A stretch of 64,000 nucleotides of DNA from Pyrobaculum ferrireducens (GCF_000234805.1 NC_016645.1:1278391-1342390), one strand, 5' to 3'; positions 6,257 to 15,701 are shown, numbered from the stretch's first letter. A program made the numbers and translations. The notes: a model not told the origin generated them from the letters alone.

Positions 6257-6862
6257 ATGTTGCCGGAGAGTGTAAAGGTGCCGAAGATCGCTCTGGTGGA
6301 TAAGGTGTCTCTTCCGGCGAGGAGGACTGCGGTTGTTGTGGTGGATATGCAGAACGACTTTGCCCACCCCAATGGGAGGCTGTTTGCGCCTGCGGCTCGG
6401 GACATAATTCCGCGCATCGCGGCGCTTCTGGAGCGGGCTAGGCGGAGCGGGGTGAGGGTGGTGTATACGCAGGATACGCACTACAGAGACGACCCAGTGG
6501 AGTTCCCCATCTGGGGTGAGCATGTGGTTAAGGGGAGCTGGGGGTGGCAGATTGTGGATGAGCTCAAGCCGGGGGAGGGAGATGTCGTGGTTGAGAAGAT
6601 GAGGTACGACGCCTTTTTCGGCACGCCGCTTGACCACGTGCTCCGCATGTACGGCGTGCAGCACCTCGTGGTGACCGGCACCGTGGCTAACATCTGCGTG
6701 CTTCACACGGTGGCCAGCGCGAGGCTTAGGCTTTACGATGTGGTTGTGCCCATAGACGCAATCGCGGCCCTCAACGAGTTTGACTACGCCGCGGCTCTGA
6801 GGCAGATGGACTTCCTCTACCGGGTGACGCTGACGAAGACGGAGGGGGTGGAATTCATATAG
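6257..6862 (+). CDS. Nicotinamidase / isochorismatase-fold cysteine hydrolase
   Basis: The enzyme probably converts nicotinamide to nicotinate for NAD salvage. The catalytic triad of the family is visible: D30 in VVVDMQNDF, K114 in VVEKMRYDAF and C147 in GTVANICVLHT, with the cis-peptide region TGTVAN just before the cysteine. At 201 residues the length is normal. The next step, nicotinate phosphoribosyltransferase, is encoded at 26866-28026, which favours nicotinamidase over other isochorismatase-like hydrolases. It is followed after 13 bases by a membrane kinase-like gene in the same direction. The ATG at 6257 is preceded by AT-rich sequence containing TAATATTTGG. Confidence 0.8.
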   Translation: MLPESVKVPKIALVDKVSLPARRTAVVVVDMQNDFAHPNGRLFAPAARDIIPRIAALLERARRSGVRVVYTQDTHYRDDPVEFPIWGEHVVKGSWGWQIVDELKPGEGDVVVEKMRYDAFFGTPLDHVLRMYGVQHLVVTGTVANICVLHTVASARLRLYDVVVPIDAIAALNEFDYAAALRQMDFLYRVTLTKTEGVEFI

Positions 6863-6875
6863 CGTTTTTTCCGCC

Positions 6876-7520
6876 GTGTCAGATTTAGAGCTAGCCGCGG
6901 CGCTGGGGGCGTGGGTTATGTTTGTCACGCTGGTGTTGACTAGGCTTACATACAAGCCGCTGTCGAGGCTGGGGCATATGCGGGCTGTGTATTTCAACAG
7001 GAAGATTATACACATGCTGGCCGGCGGGGTTGTGGCTGTTTTAGTGCCGGCGTTCTCCAGCTGGGTGGTGCCCACGCTGTCGGCGCTTGCAATCGCCGTC
7101 TTTCTCTACGTCCCCCACAGGGCGGGGAGGCTTTTCTGGTGGTTTCAGGACCCCGGCAACATGTACGAGGTGTCTTTCGCCGTTATGTGGGGCCTCGTGG
7201 TGGCTCTGAGCTGGGGTGTGTTGGGCGACTGGAGGCTCGGCGTGGTGCCGGCTCTTTTCATGGCTGTGGGCGACTCGGCCACCGGCATAGTAAGGAACCT
7301 CTTGTTCAAGAGGCGGACTAAGCACTGGGTGGGGAACGTGGCGATGGCCGCGGTCTCTGTGCCGATTGGCTGGTACTACCTAGGGCTCCCCGGCGCCTTG
7401 GCAGGCCTTCTGGCCAGCGCCGTGGAGAGGTTCGAGTTTCCGCCGGTTGACGACAACGTGCTGGTCCCCCTCTCCTCCTTCCTATTCCTCGCCGTTACCG
7501 GCATATTCTACCCATTATGA
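6876..7520 (+). CDS. Dolichol/phytol kinase-like CTP-transferase family membrane protein
   Basis: The 214-residue integral membrane protein has the family signatures of the SEC59/DGK1/VTE5 group: RKIIHMLAGG near residue 42, a GDSATGIVR motif in the middle (CTP-binding acidic site) and ERFEFPPVDDNVLVPL near the C-terminus. About seven hydrophobic segments are visible. Such enzymes phosphorylate polyprenol-type lipids, so a role in archaeal dolichol or isoprenoid recycling is likely, but the substrate is not determined. It starts at a GTG 13 bases after the nicotinamidase gene and overlaps the convergent THUMP methyltransferase gene by 26 bases. Confidence 0.75.
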   Translation: MSDLELAAALGAWVMFVTLVLTRLTYKPLSRLGHMRAVYFNRKIIHMLAGGVVAVLVPAFSSWVVPTLSALAIAVFLYVPHRAGRLFWWFQDPGNMYEVSFAVMWGLVVALSWGVLGDWRLGVVPALFMAVGDSATGIVRNLLFKRRTKHWVGNVAMAAVSVPIGWYYLGLPGALAGLLASAVERFEFPPVDDNVLVPLSSFLFLAVTGIFYPL

Positions 7521-8487
7521 TGTGGCTGTAGAGGCCCCCCTGGTAGATAACTCTCTTGAGGAGGAGCTCTCCACCCACCTGGCTGAGGAAGGTTCTGTAC
7601 CTCGGGGTGATGACGACGTAGGTGGCGCACCCCCTGGCGAGCCTCCTCATGGCCTTCCCCAGTAGGCGGTAGAGCCTGCCGATTCTTCCAGGTATTCTGA
7701 AGCCGTACGGGGGGTTGAATATGTATTTGTCGCAGATGGGCCTCGCGGCTCTATATACCTTGGTGGAGTCGAACCAGATGTGGTCCACCTGGGGGAGGTG
7801 GGCTGTGTTGACCAGGGCTCCTTTGACATGTCTAAGGGAGATGTCTATACATAGGTAGCGTGCGTGTGGGTAGAGCTCAGCGGCCTCTGCCACCACAGTC
7901 CCGCCTCCGCAGGTCAAGTCGCAGATGGTCTCGCCGGGTTGCGGCTTGGCTAGCCTCGCCATGGCGTTTGCAATTATGGGGTTTAGGCTCGCGTAGTGCT
8001 GATACACGCGCCAGGGCCTGTCCTTTAGACTCCTCTTGGCCACCGTCACCCAGACGGAGACGTAGTGCTCCACCACGTCGACGTTTATCTCGACGTCGGG
8101 GTCCACCAGGCTTATGGTGAAGCCTCTGTCCTTGAGCCACCTGCCGACCTCCCGCTCCACGTCCCGCGAGGTGAAGCCGTGCTCCCCCACCCGCTCGCAC
8201 CTCACCCCCGCCGTGGTGTTCGCCGTTAGGTATCTAAGCGCCTTGTGGAGCTGACCGACGGCGAGCTCCACCACCTCCCCCAAAGTGTCGGCACGGCCGT
8301 CCCCCAGGAAGACGCCGAAGCGCTCCACAGTCCTCAGACGGAACAGCTCCGGGGGGGCCGCCTCCACCTGGGCCACCACCCTCCCCGTCATGTAGAGGCC
8401 CCTCGCCCTCTGCGCGCCGAACCTCTCTGCGAGCTCCTCAATGACGAAGTCCTCCAGCCCGGGCACCGTGGTGAGTAGGTAATCCAC
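7495..8487 (-). CDS. THUMP-domain tRNA guanine-N2 methyltransferase (Trm14-like)
   Basis: The 330-residue protein begins with LLTTVPGLEDFVIEEL, typical of THUMP methyltransferases, followed by a THUMP region (to about residue 160). A class I SAM-methyltransferase domain with DLTCGGGTVVAEAA and the catalytic FNPPYGFR follows. NPPY motifs act on exocyclic amines of bases. Archaeal relatives make m2G6 (Trm14) or m2G10 in tRNA; the NPPYG form favours Trm14, but this is inference. The start GTG at 8487 lies about 22 bases after a TATA-like CCTATAAAC (minus strand). The 3' end overlaps the neighbouring kinase-like gene. Confidence 0.8.
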   Translation of the reverse strand: MDYLLTTVPGLEDFVIEELAERFGAQRARGLYMTGRVVAQVEAAPPELFRLRTVERFGVFLGDGRADTLGEVVELAVGQLHKALRYLTANTTAGVRCERVGEHGFTSRDVEREVGRWLKDRGFTISLVDPDVEINVDVVEHYVSVWVTVAKRSLKDRPWRVYQHYASLNPIIANAMARLAKPQPGETICDLTCGGGTVVAEAAELYPHARYLCIDISLRHVKGALVNTAHLPQVDHIWFDSTKVYRAARPICDKYIFNPPYGFRIPGRIGRLYRLLGKAMRRLARGCATYVVITPRYRTFLSQVGGELLLKRVIYQGGLYSHIIMGRICR

Positions 8488-8559
8488 GTGGCGCCTCCGC
8501 CCACTTGTTTATAGGTTGTGCTTTGCTAAAAAATTTATACACATTGAAAGGTCCGGACG

Positions 8560-10116
8560 GTGGATAAGTACGTGGCTGACAGCTCGGTGGTGCTTGACGG
8601 GACGCTGAAGGAGGCCGTGGTGGCCGGCAAGGTGAGAGGCACCGTCTTCATCCTCTCGGAGCTGGTGGAGTACTTCTCCCAGCTGGCCAGGTCAGGTGAC
8701 GGCGTCGGCGTGGTGGGTATGGAGGAGCTGAGGGATCTCTACGACGTGGTGGATAAGCTGGGCCTGGGCGACTTTGTGAAAATCGAGGTGGTTCCCGCGG
8801 GCAGGCGGCTGGAGCCGGGGGAGCTCGACGCCTACGCCAGGCGCCTAGCTAAGGAGAATGGCTACGTCTACGTCACTAGCGACGAGCTGGCGAGGGACAC
8901 CGCGGTGGTGGAGGGGGTGGAGGTGCTGTATCTGGGTAGGACGCGCGACGTGCTGACTATTGAGAAGTTCTTCGGCCCCGACGTAATGTCGGTGCATTTG
9001 AAGGAGGGCCTTCCGCCGTTTGGCAAGGTGGGGAGGCCGGGCAACTGGCGTATTGTGCAACTCTCCAATGAGCCGCTTACGCGGAAGCAACTGGAGGCTG
9101 TGGTGAGGGAGCTCATATCGGAGGCGTCGCGTCTGGGGCCCCGCACGAAGATAGAGATTAGGAGGCCCCACTCCTTGATAATACAGCATAAAGAGTATAG
9201 AATTGTCATAGTCTTCCCGCCGGTCTCCGAGAGGCTTGAGATCACAGCCACGAGGCCCGTGGTGAGGAAGAGGATTGAGGACTACGGGCTTGACCCGAGG
9301 GTTTTGGAGAGGCTTGAGAAAAGCGCGGAGGGCATCCTCATCGCCGGGGCCCCCGGCGCTGGCAAGACAACCTTTGCCCAGGCACTTGCCGAGTTTTACC
9401 TAAGCAAGGGGAAGGTGGTGAAGACTGTGGAGTCGCCTAGGGATATGGTGCTCAGCCCAGCTATAACCCAGCTCTCCAAGAACCTCGCCACTTCGGAGGA
9501 GATACACGACCTGCTCCTCCTCTCGAGGCCCGACTACACCATATTTGACGAGATGAGGGACACGGCGGACTTCCAGCTCTATGTGGATTTGAGGCTCGCC
9601 GGCGTGGGGATGGTGGGGGTTGTCCACGCCACGTCGCCTATAGATGCCATCCAGCGCTTCATTAGGAGGGTGGAGCTGGGGATGATCCCCTCGATTATAG
9701 ACACGGTGATTTTCATGAGGGACGGCGAGGTGCGGAAGATATACGCCTTGTCTATGGTGGTGAAGGTGCCCGCCGGCATGAGGGAGGAGGACCTGGCTAG
9801 GCCCGTGATCCTCGTTAAGGACTTCCTCACCGACGAGGTGGAGTACGAGATATATGTATTTGGCGAGGAGACCTTCGTAGTCCCGGTTAAGAGGGCTGAG
9901 GAGGGGAGGGCGCCGAGCCGCAAGATTTACTCCATGGTGGTGTCGGCGCTGAAGCGCTACGTGCCTCCCAGCGAGATTAGGCTGGAGGAGCGGGACGGCC
10001 TAATCTTGATAAAAGTCCCGGAGGAGTACCTCGGGGTGGTGCTCTCCCGCGGCGTGTCGAAGTTGGAGAAACTCAGAAGGAAGCTGTCGGTAGACTTCAG
10101 GATAGAGGCTAGGTGA
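8560..10116 (+). CDS. PIN-domain ATPase (PINc/VapC-type ATPase, COG1855)
   Basis: The 518-residue protein joins an N-terminal PIN-domain nuclease-like module (VADSSVVLDGTL with the first Asp) to a PilT/VirB11-like ATPase. Walker A is GAPGAGKT at residues 263-270 and DYTIFDEMRDT is the Walker B region. A KH-like RNA-binding segment is expected at the C-terminus of this archaeal family. The family is widespread in archaea, yet its role is not established; an RNA-processing function is plausible. The GTG start at 8560 lies about 25 bases after a TATA element (AAATTTATAC), so it is probably leaderless. A methyltransferase gene follows with a 4-base overlap. Confidence 0.85.
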   Translation: MDKYVADSSVVLDGTLKEAVVAGKVRGTVFILSELVEYFSQLARSGDGVGVVGMEELRDLYDVVDKLGLGDFVKIEVVPAGRRLEPGELDAYARRLAKENGYVYVTSDELARDTAVVEGVEVLYLGRTRDVLTIEKFFGPDVMSVHLKEGLPPFGKVGRPGNWRIVQLSNEPLTRKQLEAVVRELISEASRLGPRTKIEIRRPHSLIIQHKEYRIVIVFPPVSERLEITATRPVVRKRIEDYGLDPRVLERLEKSAEGILIAGAPGAGKTTFAQALAEFYLSKGKVVKTVESPRDMVLSPAITQLSKNLATSEEIHDLLLLSRPDYTIFDEMRDTADFQLYVDLRLAGVGMVGVVHATSPIDAIQRFIRRVELGMIPSIIDTVIFMRDGEVRKIYALSMVVKVPAGMREEDLARPVILVKDFLTDEVEYEIYVFGEETFVVPVKRAEEGRAPSRKIYSMVVSALKRYVPPSEIRLEERDGLILIKVPEEYLGVVLSRGVSKLEKLRRKLSVDFRIEAR

Positions 10117-10862
10117 GCAGGGCGGTAGCCAAGTACTACGACTCCATAGCTCACATCTACAGCGACGTCTATCTCAAGATGGAGTACTACAGACGCCTCT
10201 ACCGGCGCATCGGCGAGGTGCTGGATAGATACATCAAGCCGGGCATGTCGGTACTCGACGTGGGCTCCGGCACAGGCTTCTGGAGCCTCTACATGACGCG
10301 GCTAGGGGCCCGCGTAACCTCGCTGGACATCTCTCAGATTTCTCTCAAGCAGTGCCGGTGCGTCGAGAAAGTCGCCGGAGACGCCGCGCGCCTCCCCGTG
10401 AGGAGGGGGGTCTACGACGCCGTGACCGCCCTCGGGAGCGTGTACAACCACCTAAGCGACGTGGGGGACGCCTTCCGCTCCGCGGCTTGGGCGCTGAGGA
10501 GAGGCGGCCTTTTCATAGCCGACATAGACAACGCCGTCTGTGTAGATATGCTGTACGAATACCTCCTTTTCCAAAACCCCTGGAAGCTCATTGCGGCGGC
10601 TAGAGACGGCGTTGTGAGGGGGGTCTGGGAGTCCGCCGACGGCGAAATCCCCCTCACCTACTACTCATATTTCTATGTTAAATCCGCCTTGGCTAGGGCC
10701 GGGCTTAGGCTGGTCGAGGCGAGGCCTATATACCTCGCGCCGCCCCTACCCACGCGGCTCCTCCAGAGGAAGTTCCGGCTAGGCTTTTTCGAAAAGCTAG
10801 ATCTCCTAAAGCCCCTAGCCCCCCTCTCCACCACTGTGGTATACATAGCTGTTAAAGCTTGA
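10113..10862 (+). CDS. Class I SAM-dependent methyltransferase
   Basis: A 249-residue cytosolic methyltransferase with motif I LDVGSGTGFWSLYM, motif II LDIS, and a post-motif region AVTALGSVYNHL typical of small-molecule methyltransferases. The substrate cannot be read from the sequence. It starts at a GTG that overlaps the stop of the PIN-ATPase gene (GTGA), so translation is probably coupled, and its 3' end overlaps the convergent tRNase Z gene by 11 bases. Annotated only to family level. Confidence 0.8.
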   Translation: MSRAVAKYYDSIAHIYSDVYLKMEYYRRLYRRIGEVLDRYIKPGMSVLDVGSGTGFWSLYMTRLGARVTSLDISQISLKQCRCVEKVAGDAARLPVRRGVYDAVTALGSVYNHLSDVGDAFRSAAWALRRGGLFIADIDNAVCVDMLYEYLLFQNPWKLIAAARDGVVRGVWESADGEIPLTYYSYFYVKSALARAGLRLVEARPIYLAPPLPTRLLQRKFRLGFFEKLDLLKPLAPLSTTVVYIAVKA

Positions 10863-11715
10863 CAAGCAGGGTTTCGAAGTCCTCCGGCACATATATGTGG
10901 GGCGGGGGGACCACCCGGGAGGCCAGCTCCCTGTGCCGCCTCTTGTCGGGATACCTCGCGCTGATGTGGGTTAGGACCAGCACCGAGGCCCCCAGCGCCC
11001 TCGCCGCCTCCACAGCGTCGTCCACAGTGGAGTGGCCCTCGTCGTGGGCCTTGGCCGGGTCCACGTCGTCTGCAAACGTGGCCTCGTGGATCAATACGTC
11101 TACGTTGCCAACAGCCTCCCACATCTTGGGACACGGCGCAGTGTCGCCTGTGTAGAGGAGGCGCCTAAACCTTTTGTGGGCCGGGTCGGCCACCTCCTCG
11201 GGCGTCACCACCCTCCCCCCCACCTCAACAGGCCTCCCCCTTATCAACTCCGTCAAGGCCCGTTTGGGCAAGCCCTCCACTTTGGATAGGTCCAGCTTGT
11301 ACCCCACATCCCACTCGAAGAGCCACCCGCAGGCGTCGACGGTGTGGCACACCTTGACGCACGTCGCCTTGAAGCGCTCCTCCACGTGGCTGTCGCCGAC
11401 CTCCACCCCCAGCCTCTCCAACACCCCGTGCGCCGTCCTCGGCGCCAGCACCTTGAGCCTCCCCCCGAGAAATCTGCTGGTTATGATCAGCCCCGGGAGG
11501 CCCAGCGTGTGGTCCTCGTGCATGTGGGTGACGGCGACCATGGTGAGGGAGGGGGGAGACACGCCGATCTGCAACAGGCGGTACTGGGCACCCTCCCCCG
11601 CATCCAGTAGCACTCTGTGGCCCAGCCAGTCCTCCATGTATATGGCGGGGAGCATACGATCGGCCTTGGGGACGGCGCCGCCGGTCCCCAGAAACACTAG
11701 TTTAAGCAGAGGCAC
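10852..11715 (-). CDS. rnz: tRNase Z (ribonuclease Z), tRNA 3' processing endonuclease
   Basis: tRNase Z removes 3' trailers from pre-tRNA. The metallo-beta-lactamase fold is evident: KLVFLGTGGAVP at the start, the zinc motif THMHEDH, a Gly-rich GLPGLI following it, LLYTGDTAPC, HEATF and the C-terminal LTHISARY. The open frame extends to 11829, but the GTG at 11715 puts LLKLVFLGTGG at the N-terminus, as in relatives. The product is then 287 residues. It follows ksgA by 28 bases on the same strand, so they probably form a tRNA/rRNA maturation operon. Confidence 0.92.
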   Translation of the reverse strand: MPLLKLVFLGTGGAVPKADRMLPAIYMEDWLGHRVLLDAGEGAQYRLLQIGVSPPSLTMVAVTHMHEDHTLGLPGLIITSRFLGGRLKVLAPRTAHGVLERLGVEVGDSHVEERFKATCVKVCHTVDACGWLFEWDVGYKLDLSKVEGLPKRALTELIRGRPVEVGGRVVTPEEVADPAHKRFRRLLYTGDTAPCPKMWEAVGNVDVLIHEATFADDVDPAKAHDEGHSTVDDAVEAARALGASVLVLTHISARYPDKRRHRELASRVVPPPHIYVPEDFETLLVKL

Positions 11716-11743
11716 GGGGGAGGGGGCGAGGGGGGTAAAATCC

Positions 11744-12433
11744 TTAATGTCCCGCCGACGTTCTGAACAGCTCCACAATCTCCTCGAGAGACAGCTGGTA
11801 CACCCGCTTAGTGGAGGGAGACAGCCCAAGCCTCCGCAGGGTCTTCCTCCTAGCCGAGAAGAGCCACGCGGTGAAGCGCTGGAAGCCCTCGAAATCCTCT
11901 ACACACGGCGCCCTCGGCGTGAGCCTAACCACGGCTGAGTACACCTTCGGAGGCGGGGCGAAGACCTGGGGAGGCAACACCCGCAGAACCTCGACGTCGT
12001 AGTGGCAACGTACGGCTATGGTCAGCCTCCCGTAGTCCCCGCTCCCCGGCGCCGCCGCCAGCCGGTGGGCCACCTCCCTCTGCACCGTCACGACGGCCGG
12101 CAACCTGCGGCTCGCCAGCCTCAGCAGAAGCGGCGAGGTCACCGCGTAGGGGATGTTTGAGACGAAGAAATCCGCATGCGGCCACTCCACCTCAAGCGCG
12201 TCGCCCTGGATCACCACCACGTTTGGGGGGGCCATCTGCCTCAGCCACTCAGCCAGCTCCCGGTCGAGCTCAATGGCGTACACCCTCCTCGACTTTGCGG
12301 CGAGGGGGAAGGTCAGGGCCCCCCTGCCCGGCCCCACCTCAATGACGTCCAGCCCCGGGGGCACCAGAGAGACGATGTACTCAGCCGCCGAGGGGTCCAC
12401 GAGAAAGTGTTGCGAGAGGCGCCTCCTCCCCAC
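11744..12433 (-). CDS. ksgA: 16S rRNA dimethyladenosine transferase KsgA/Dim1
   Basis: KsgA dimethylates two adjacent adenines near the 3' end of 16S rRNA. The start RRRLSQHFLVD, SAM motif IEVGPGRGALT, acidic ELD, and the catalytic FVSNIPYAVTSP are all present, followed by the C-terminal helical domain. The frame is open to 12592, but the GTG at 12433 places QHFL near the N-terminus as in the family, and a TATA-like TATATATAG (minus strand, 12451-12459) lies about 22 bases upstream. The product is then 229 residues. The gene heads a ksgA-rnz pair. Confidence 0.9.
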   Translation of the reverse strand: MGRRRLSQHFLVDPSAAEYIVSLVPPGLDVIEVGPGRGALTFPLAAKSRRVYAIELDRELAEWLRQMAPPNVVVIQGDALEVEWPHADFFVSNIPYAVTSPLLLRLASRRLPAVVTVQREVAHRLAAAPGSGDYGRLTIAVRCHYDVEVLRVLPPQVFAPPPKVYSAVVRLTPRAPCVEDFEGFQRFTAWLFSARRKTLRRLGLSPSTKRVYQLSLEEIVELFRTSAGH

Positions 12434-12547
12434 GCCCTCTATAACCCACCTATATATAGCCACACACCCCGCATCCCTTGCCGCCTCCCGCGGAGAGCTG
12501 GCCGCCACACCAATAAGCATAAAAAAGCTCGTCAATCTACACAGCAC

Positions 12548-14374
12548 GTGGATTACAGAGCTATCGGCCTCAAGACGGGTCTCGAAATCCATATCCAGCT
12601 ACAGACAAAGCGCAAGCTCTTCTGCCACTGTGCTCCGGTGCTGAGGGATGACGAGCCTCATTTTAGGCTGGAGAGGAGGCTTCACATATCTGTGAGCGAG
12701 CTGGGGGCGGTGGACCCGGCTGTGCTTTGGGAGGTGCGCAAGAGGAGGAGGTACATCTACGAGGGGTACAGGGACACCACCTGTCTGGTGGAGCTGGACG
12801 AGGAGCCGCCTCACCTCCCAGATGAGGAGGCCCTGGCGACGGCGGTGGCCGTGGCGAAGATTTTCAACGCCAAACTGTCCGACGAGATCCACGTCATGCG
12901 TAAAACCGTAGTTGACGGCTCCAACGTCTCGGGGTTCCAGCGGACCATGTTGGTGGCCTATGGGGGGAGGGCCAAGATCCTGGGCTACGACATTGGTGTT
13001 GAGACGATTGCGCTGGAGGAGGACGCGGCTAGGAAGATGTCTGAGGAAGGGAAGACCGTCGTTTACAGGCTGGATAGGCTCGGGATCCCGCTTATTGAAA
13101 TCGCGACGGAGCCTATGGCCTACACGCCGCAGCAGGTGGAGGAGGTGGCGTGGATAATTGGCTACAGCGTCAAGATCACGGGGAGGGCGAGGAGGGGGGT
13201 GGGCACGGTGAGGCAGGACGTGAACGTGTCTATCGCCGGCGGCGCCAAGACGGAGATCAAGGGGGTGCCGGATCTGGCCCTTATCCCCAAGGTTATCGAC
13301 TACGAGGCCCAGCGGCAGCTAAATCTTTTGAAAATCGCCGAGGAGCTGAGGAGAAGGGGAGTGGATAAGGTGGAGCTCTCGGTTGCCGACGTGACTGAGG
13401 CGTTTGCCGGTACGAAGTCTAAGCTGGTGAAGAGGGTGCTGGACGCCGGCGGGAGAGTTGTGGCTGTGAAGGCGCCTGGGTTCCAGAAGTTGCTGGGCTT
13501 CGAGGTCCAGCCGGGCCGGCGCTTCGGTACGGAGCTCGCGGACTACGTGAGGGCGTGGACTGAGCTCGGCGGCCTTCTGCACAGCGACGAGCTCCCGGGC
13601 TACGGCATATCTGCAGAGGAGGTGAGGGAAGTCTCGGCGAGGGCCGGCGTGGAGAGCTTCGTACTGCTGATGGGGGTGGAAGAGGCGGAGCTGATGGAGG
13701 CGGCTAGAGTCGTCGTGGAGAGGCTCAACGCGGCGCCGAGGGGGGTTCCGGAGGAGACCAGGGCGGCGAATCCCGACGGCACTACGAGGTTTCTCAGGCC
13801 GAGGCCCGGCGCGGCTAGGATGTACCCGGAGACGGATCTGCCCCCCGTTAAGATCACTTTCGAGATTTTGAAAAAGGCTGAGGAAATCGCCAGGACGACT
13901 CTAGACGCCAAGCTTGGGGAGCTTACGTCTATGGGGCTCAGCAGAGATCTCGCCCTCCAGCTGATAAAGTCGCCTCAGTTGGAGAAGTTTGACGAGTACG
14001 TCGGGAGGTACAAGCAGGTGCCGCCGCAACAGATAGCCAACATGCTTGTAAACACCTCCAGGGCCCTGGCGAGGGAGGGGGTGGAGGTTACGGAGGCCAA
14101 GATCGAGTCCGTGCTGGAGGCCCTGGATAGGAGAGTCATAACGAAGGAGGCTGTGGAGGAGGTTCTCCGGGGGATGAGGCCTGGGGAGTCAGCCGAGGAG
14201 GCGGCGAAGAGGCTAGGCCTGGTACGTCTGCCCTACGACGAGGTTAAGAAAATTGTGGAGGAGGTGGCGCGTCAGGTAAGCAGAGAGAAGGTGGTGGGGG
14301 AGGTTATGCGGAGGTACAGAGGGAGGGTGGATGTGGAGGACGTGAAGCGCGCCCTTTCTGAGTTACATTTTTAA
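12548..14374 (+). CDS. gatE: Glu-tRNA(Gln) amidotransferase subunit E
   Basis: GatE with GatD forms the archaeal-specific GatDE enzyme that amidates Glu-tRNA(Gln). The N-terminus GLKTGLEIHIQLQTKRKLFC, a GatB/E kinase-like core with metal-site residues, an AspRS-like insert (about 290-400) and a C-terminal YqeY-type helical domain are recognisable. The 608-residue length is typical. The GTG at 12548 was chosen although the frame is open from 12176, because it gives the family start and a TATA box (CATAAAAAAG, 12518-12527) is about 25 bases upstream. gatD is not in this window. The GluRS at 40558-42270 supplies the substrate. Confidence 0.96.
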   Translation: MDYRAIGLKTGLEIHIQLQTKRKLFCHCAPVLRDDEPHFRLERRLHISVSELGAVDPAVLWEVRKRRRYIYEGYRDTTCLVELDEEPPHLPDEEALATAVAVAKIFNAKLSDEIHVMRKTVVDGSNVSGFQRTMLVAYGGRAKILGYDIGVETIALEEDAARKMSEEGKTVVYRLDRLGIPLIEIATEPMAYTPQQVEEVAWIIGYSVKITGRARRGVGTVRQDVNVSIAGGAKTEIKGVPDLALIPKVIDYEAQRQLNLLKIAEELRRRGVDKVELSVADVTEAFAGTKSKLVKRVLDAGGRVVAVKAPGFQKLLGFEVQPGRRFGTELADYVRAWTELGGLLHSDELPGYGISAEEVREVSARAGVESFVLLMGVEEAELMEAARVVVERLNAAPRGVPEETRAANPDGTTRFLRPRPGAARMYPETDLPPVKITFEILKKAEEIARTTLDAKLGELTSMGLSRDLALQLIKSPQLEKFDEYVGRYKQVPPQQIANMLVNTSRALAREGVEVTEAKIESVLEALDRRVITKEAVEEVLRGMRPGESAEEAAKRLGLVRLPYDEVKKIVEEVARQVSREKVVGEVMRRYRGRVDVEDVKRALSELHF

Positions 14375-14395
14375 GTATCTCTTTTAAAGGCGTCG

Positions 14396-15661
14396 ATGGC
14401 GAAAATCTACGTAGCAACGGACGTGCTGGGCTTCTTCGCCCTTGACGAAGCCGGCAACGTCGTGGACAAAGAGCTCTACGAGAAGAAACCCGACATGGTG
14501 GCGGCCCGGCTTATGGAGCTGGAGAAGTCAAACTACGTGCCGGAAATTGTCAAACTCATTGAGAGAATAAAGCCGAGGGCGGAGAAGGTGGTGTTGGAGG
14601 ACCCCGAGCTGGCCCGCAAGCTGGTGGCGGCGGTGAAAGGCGTTGAGATAGTCGGCGAGAGCCCCTCGCACATACTCGTCGAATTTAGGCGGAACTTCCC
14701 GAAGTATCTAGGCGCTCTGGGGCTCACGTGGGATGAATACCAGAAGTTCCTTTTCGAGGTCAGCGACTTGGTAACCAGGCTGAAGCTGAGGCAGGCGGTG
14801 GAGAGGCGCGATCTCTTTATTGCCCAGGCGATCAGCACGCTGGACGACGTGGATAAAATACTAAACTTAATAGCGTCGAGGATTAGGGAGTGGTATGGGT
14901 TGCATTTTCCAGAGCTTGAGGAGTTAATTAGAGACAATAAGGAGTACGTCACAATTGTGTACCACATAGGACACAGATCTAGGATAGCGGAGGACGCCTT
15001 GAAGAAGATTCTCCCGGAGATGCCTGAAGAAAGGGCAAAGAGAATTGTGGAGTCGGCCAAGAAGAGCATCGGAGCCGAGATGTCTGACTGGGATTTAGAG
15101 CAGTTGAAGATATACGCCGACATATATCTAAACCTAGACGCGTATAGGGAGAAGCTAGCCACTTACATCGACGAGGCGATGAAGGAGGTGGCTCCCAACG
15201 TAAGAGAGCTGGTTGGCCCGCTCCTCGGGGCTAGGTTGATAAAACTGGCCGGCGGCCTCACAAGAATGGCGTTTCTACCCGCCTCGACGATCCAGGTGCT
15301 GGGCGCCGAGAAGGCGCTGTTCAGGGCGTTGAGGACCGGGGGCAAGCCGCCGAAACACGGCGTCATCTTCCAGTACCCGGAGATTTTCCGCTCCCCGCGT
15401 TGGCAGAGGGGGAAGATAGCCAGGGCCCTGGCGGCTAAGCTGGCCATAGCAGCTAAGGCCGACGCCTTCACCGGCAACTTCATAGCGCCGCGGCTCAAGG
15501 AGGAGTTGTTAAAGAGGATACAGGAGGTCAAGACTCTATACGCCAAGCCGCCCCCCAAGGCCCCCACGCAACCAGCCGCCAAGACGCCGCCCCCACCTCC
15601 ACCGCCTAAGAAAGGCGGCGAGAAGAGGCCTCCTCCAAGAAGGGAGAGGGGGAGGCGCTAG
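14396..15661 (+). CDS. nop5: Nop5 (Nop56/58 homologue), C/D-box RNP scaffold
   Basis: Nop5 bridges L7Ae-bound guide RNA and fibrillarin in the rRNA/tRNA 2'-O-methylation complex. The N-terminal fibrillarin-binding domain, a long coiled coil (about 150-250, including HIGHRSRIAEDALK) and the Nop domain (GGLTRMAFLPASTIQVLGAEKALF, with the HGVIFQYP segment) are in the expected order. A Lys/Pro/Arg-rich tail closes the 421-residue protein. The ATG at 14396 is preceded by TTTTTAAGT at about 25 bases. Fibrillarin follows 40 bases later, the usual pairing in archaea. Confidence 0.96.
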   Translation: MAKIYVATDVLGFFALDEAGNVVDKELYEKKPDMVAARLMELEKSNYVPEIVKLIERIKPRAEKVVLEDPELARKLVAAVKGVEIVGESPSHILVEFRRNFPKYLGALGLTWDEYQKFLFEVSDLVTRLKLRQAVERRDLFIAQAISTLDDVDKILNLIASRIREWYGLHFPELEELIRDNKEYVTIVYHIGHRSRIAEDALKKILPEMPEERAKRIVESAKKSIGAEMSDWDLEQLKIYADIYLNLDAYREKLATYIDEAMKEVAPNVRELVGPLLGARLIKLAGGLTRMAFLPASTIQVLGAEKALFRALRTGGKPPKHGVIFQYPEIFRSPRWQRGKIARALAAKLAIAAKADAFTGNFIAPRLKEELLKRIQEVKTLYAKPPPKAPTQPAAKTPPPPPPPKKGGEKRPPPRRERGRR

Positions 15662-15670
15662 CCCGCGTTA

Positions 15671-15680
15671 AGTATATAAA
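15671..15680 (+). promoter_or_regulatory. TATA box before fibrillarin
   Basis: AGTATATAAA lies about 26 bases before the ATG at 15702, so fibrillarin can probably be transcribed on its own as well as from the nop5 promoter. Confidence 0.55.
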
Positions 15681-15701
15681 CAACGGGGTTGCCCAGCTCC
15701 T

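Noticed and set aside
12176-12547. Long N-terminal extension of gatE in frame
   Set aside because: It has no homology pattern, lies antisense to ksgA, and GTG 12548 has a TATA box at the right distance and gives the family N-terminus.
12434-12592. Longer N-terminus of KsgA
   Set aside because: It would overlap the divergent gatE start and its promoter; the GTG at 12433 gives the family start.
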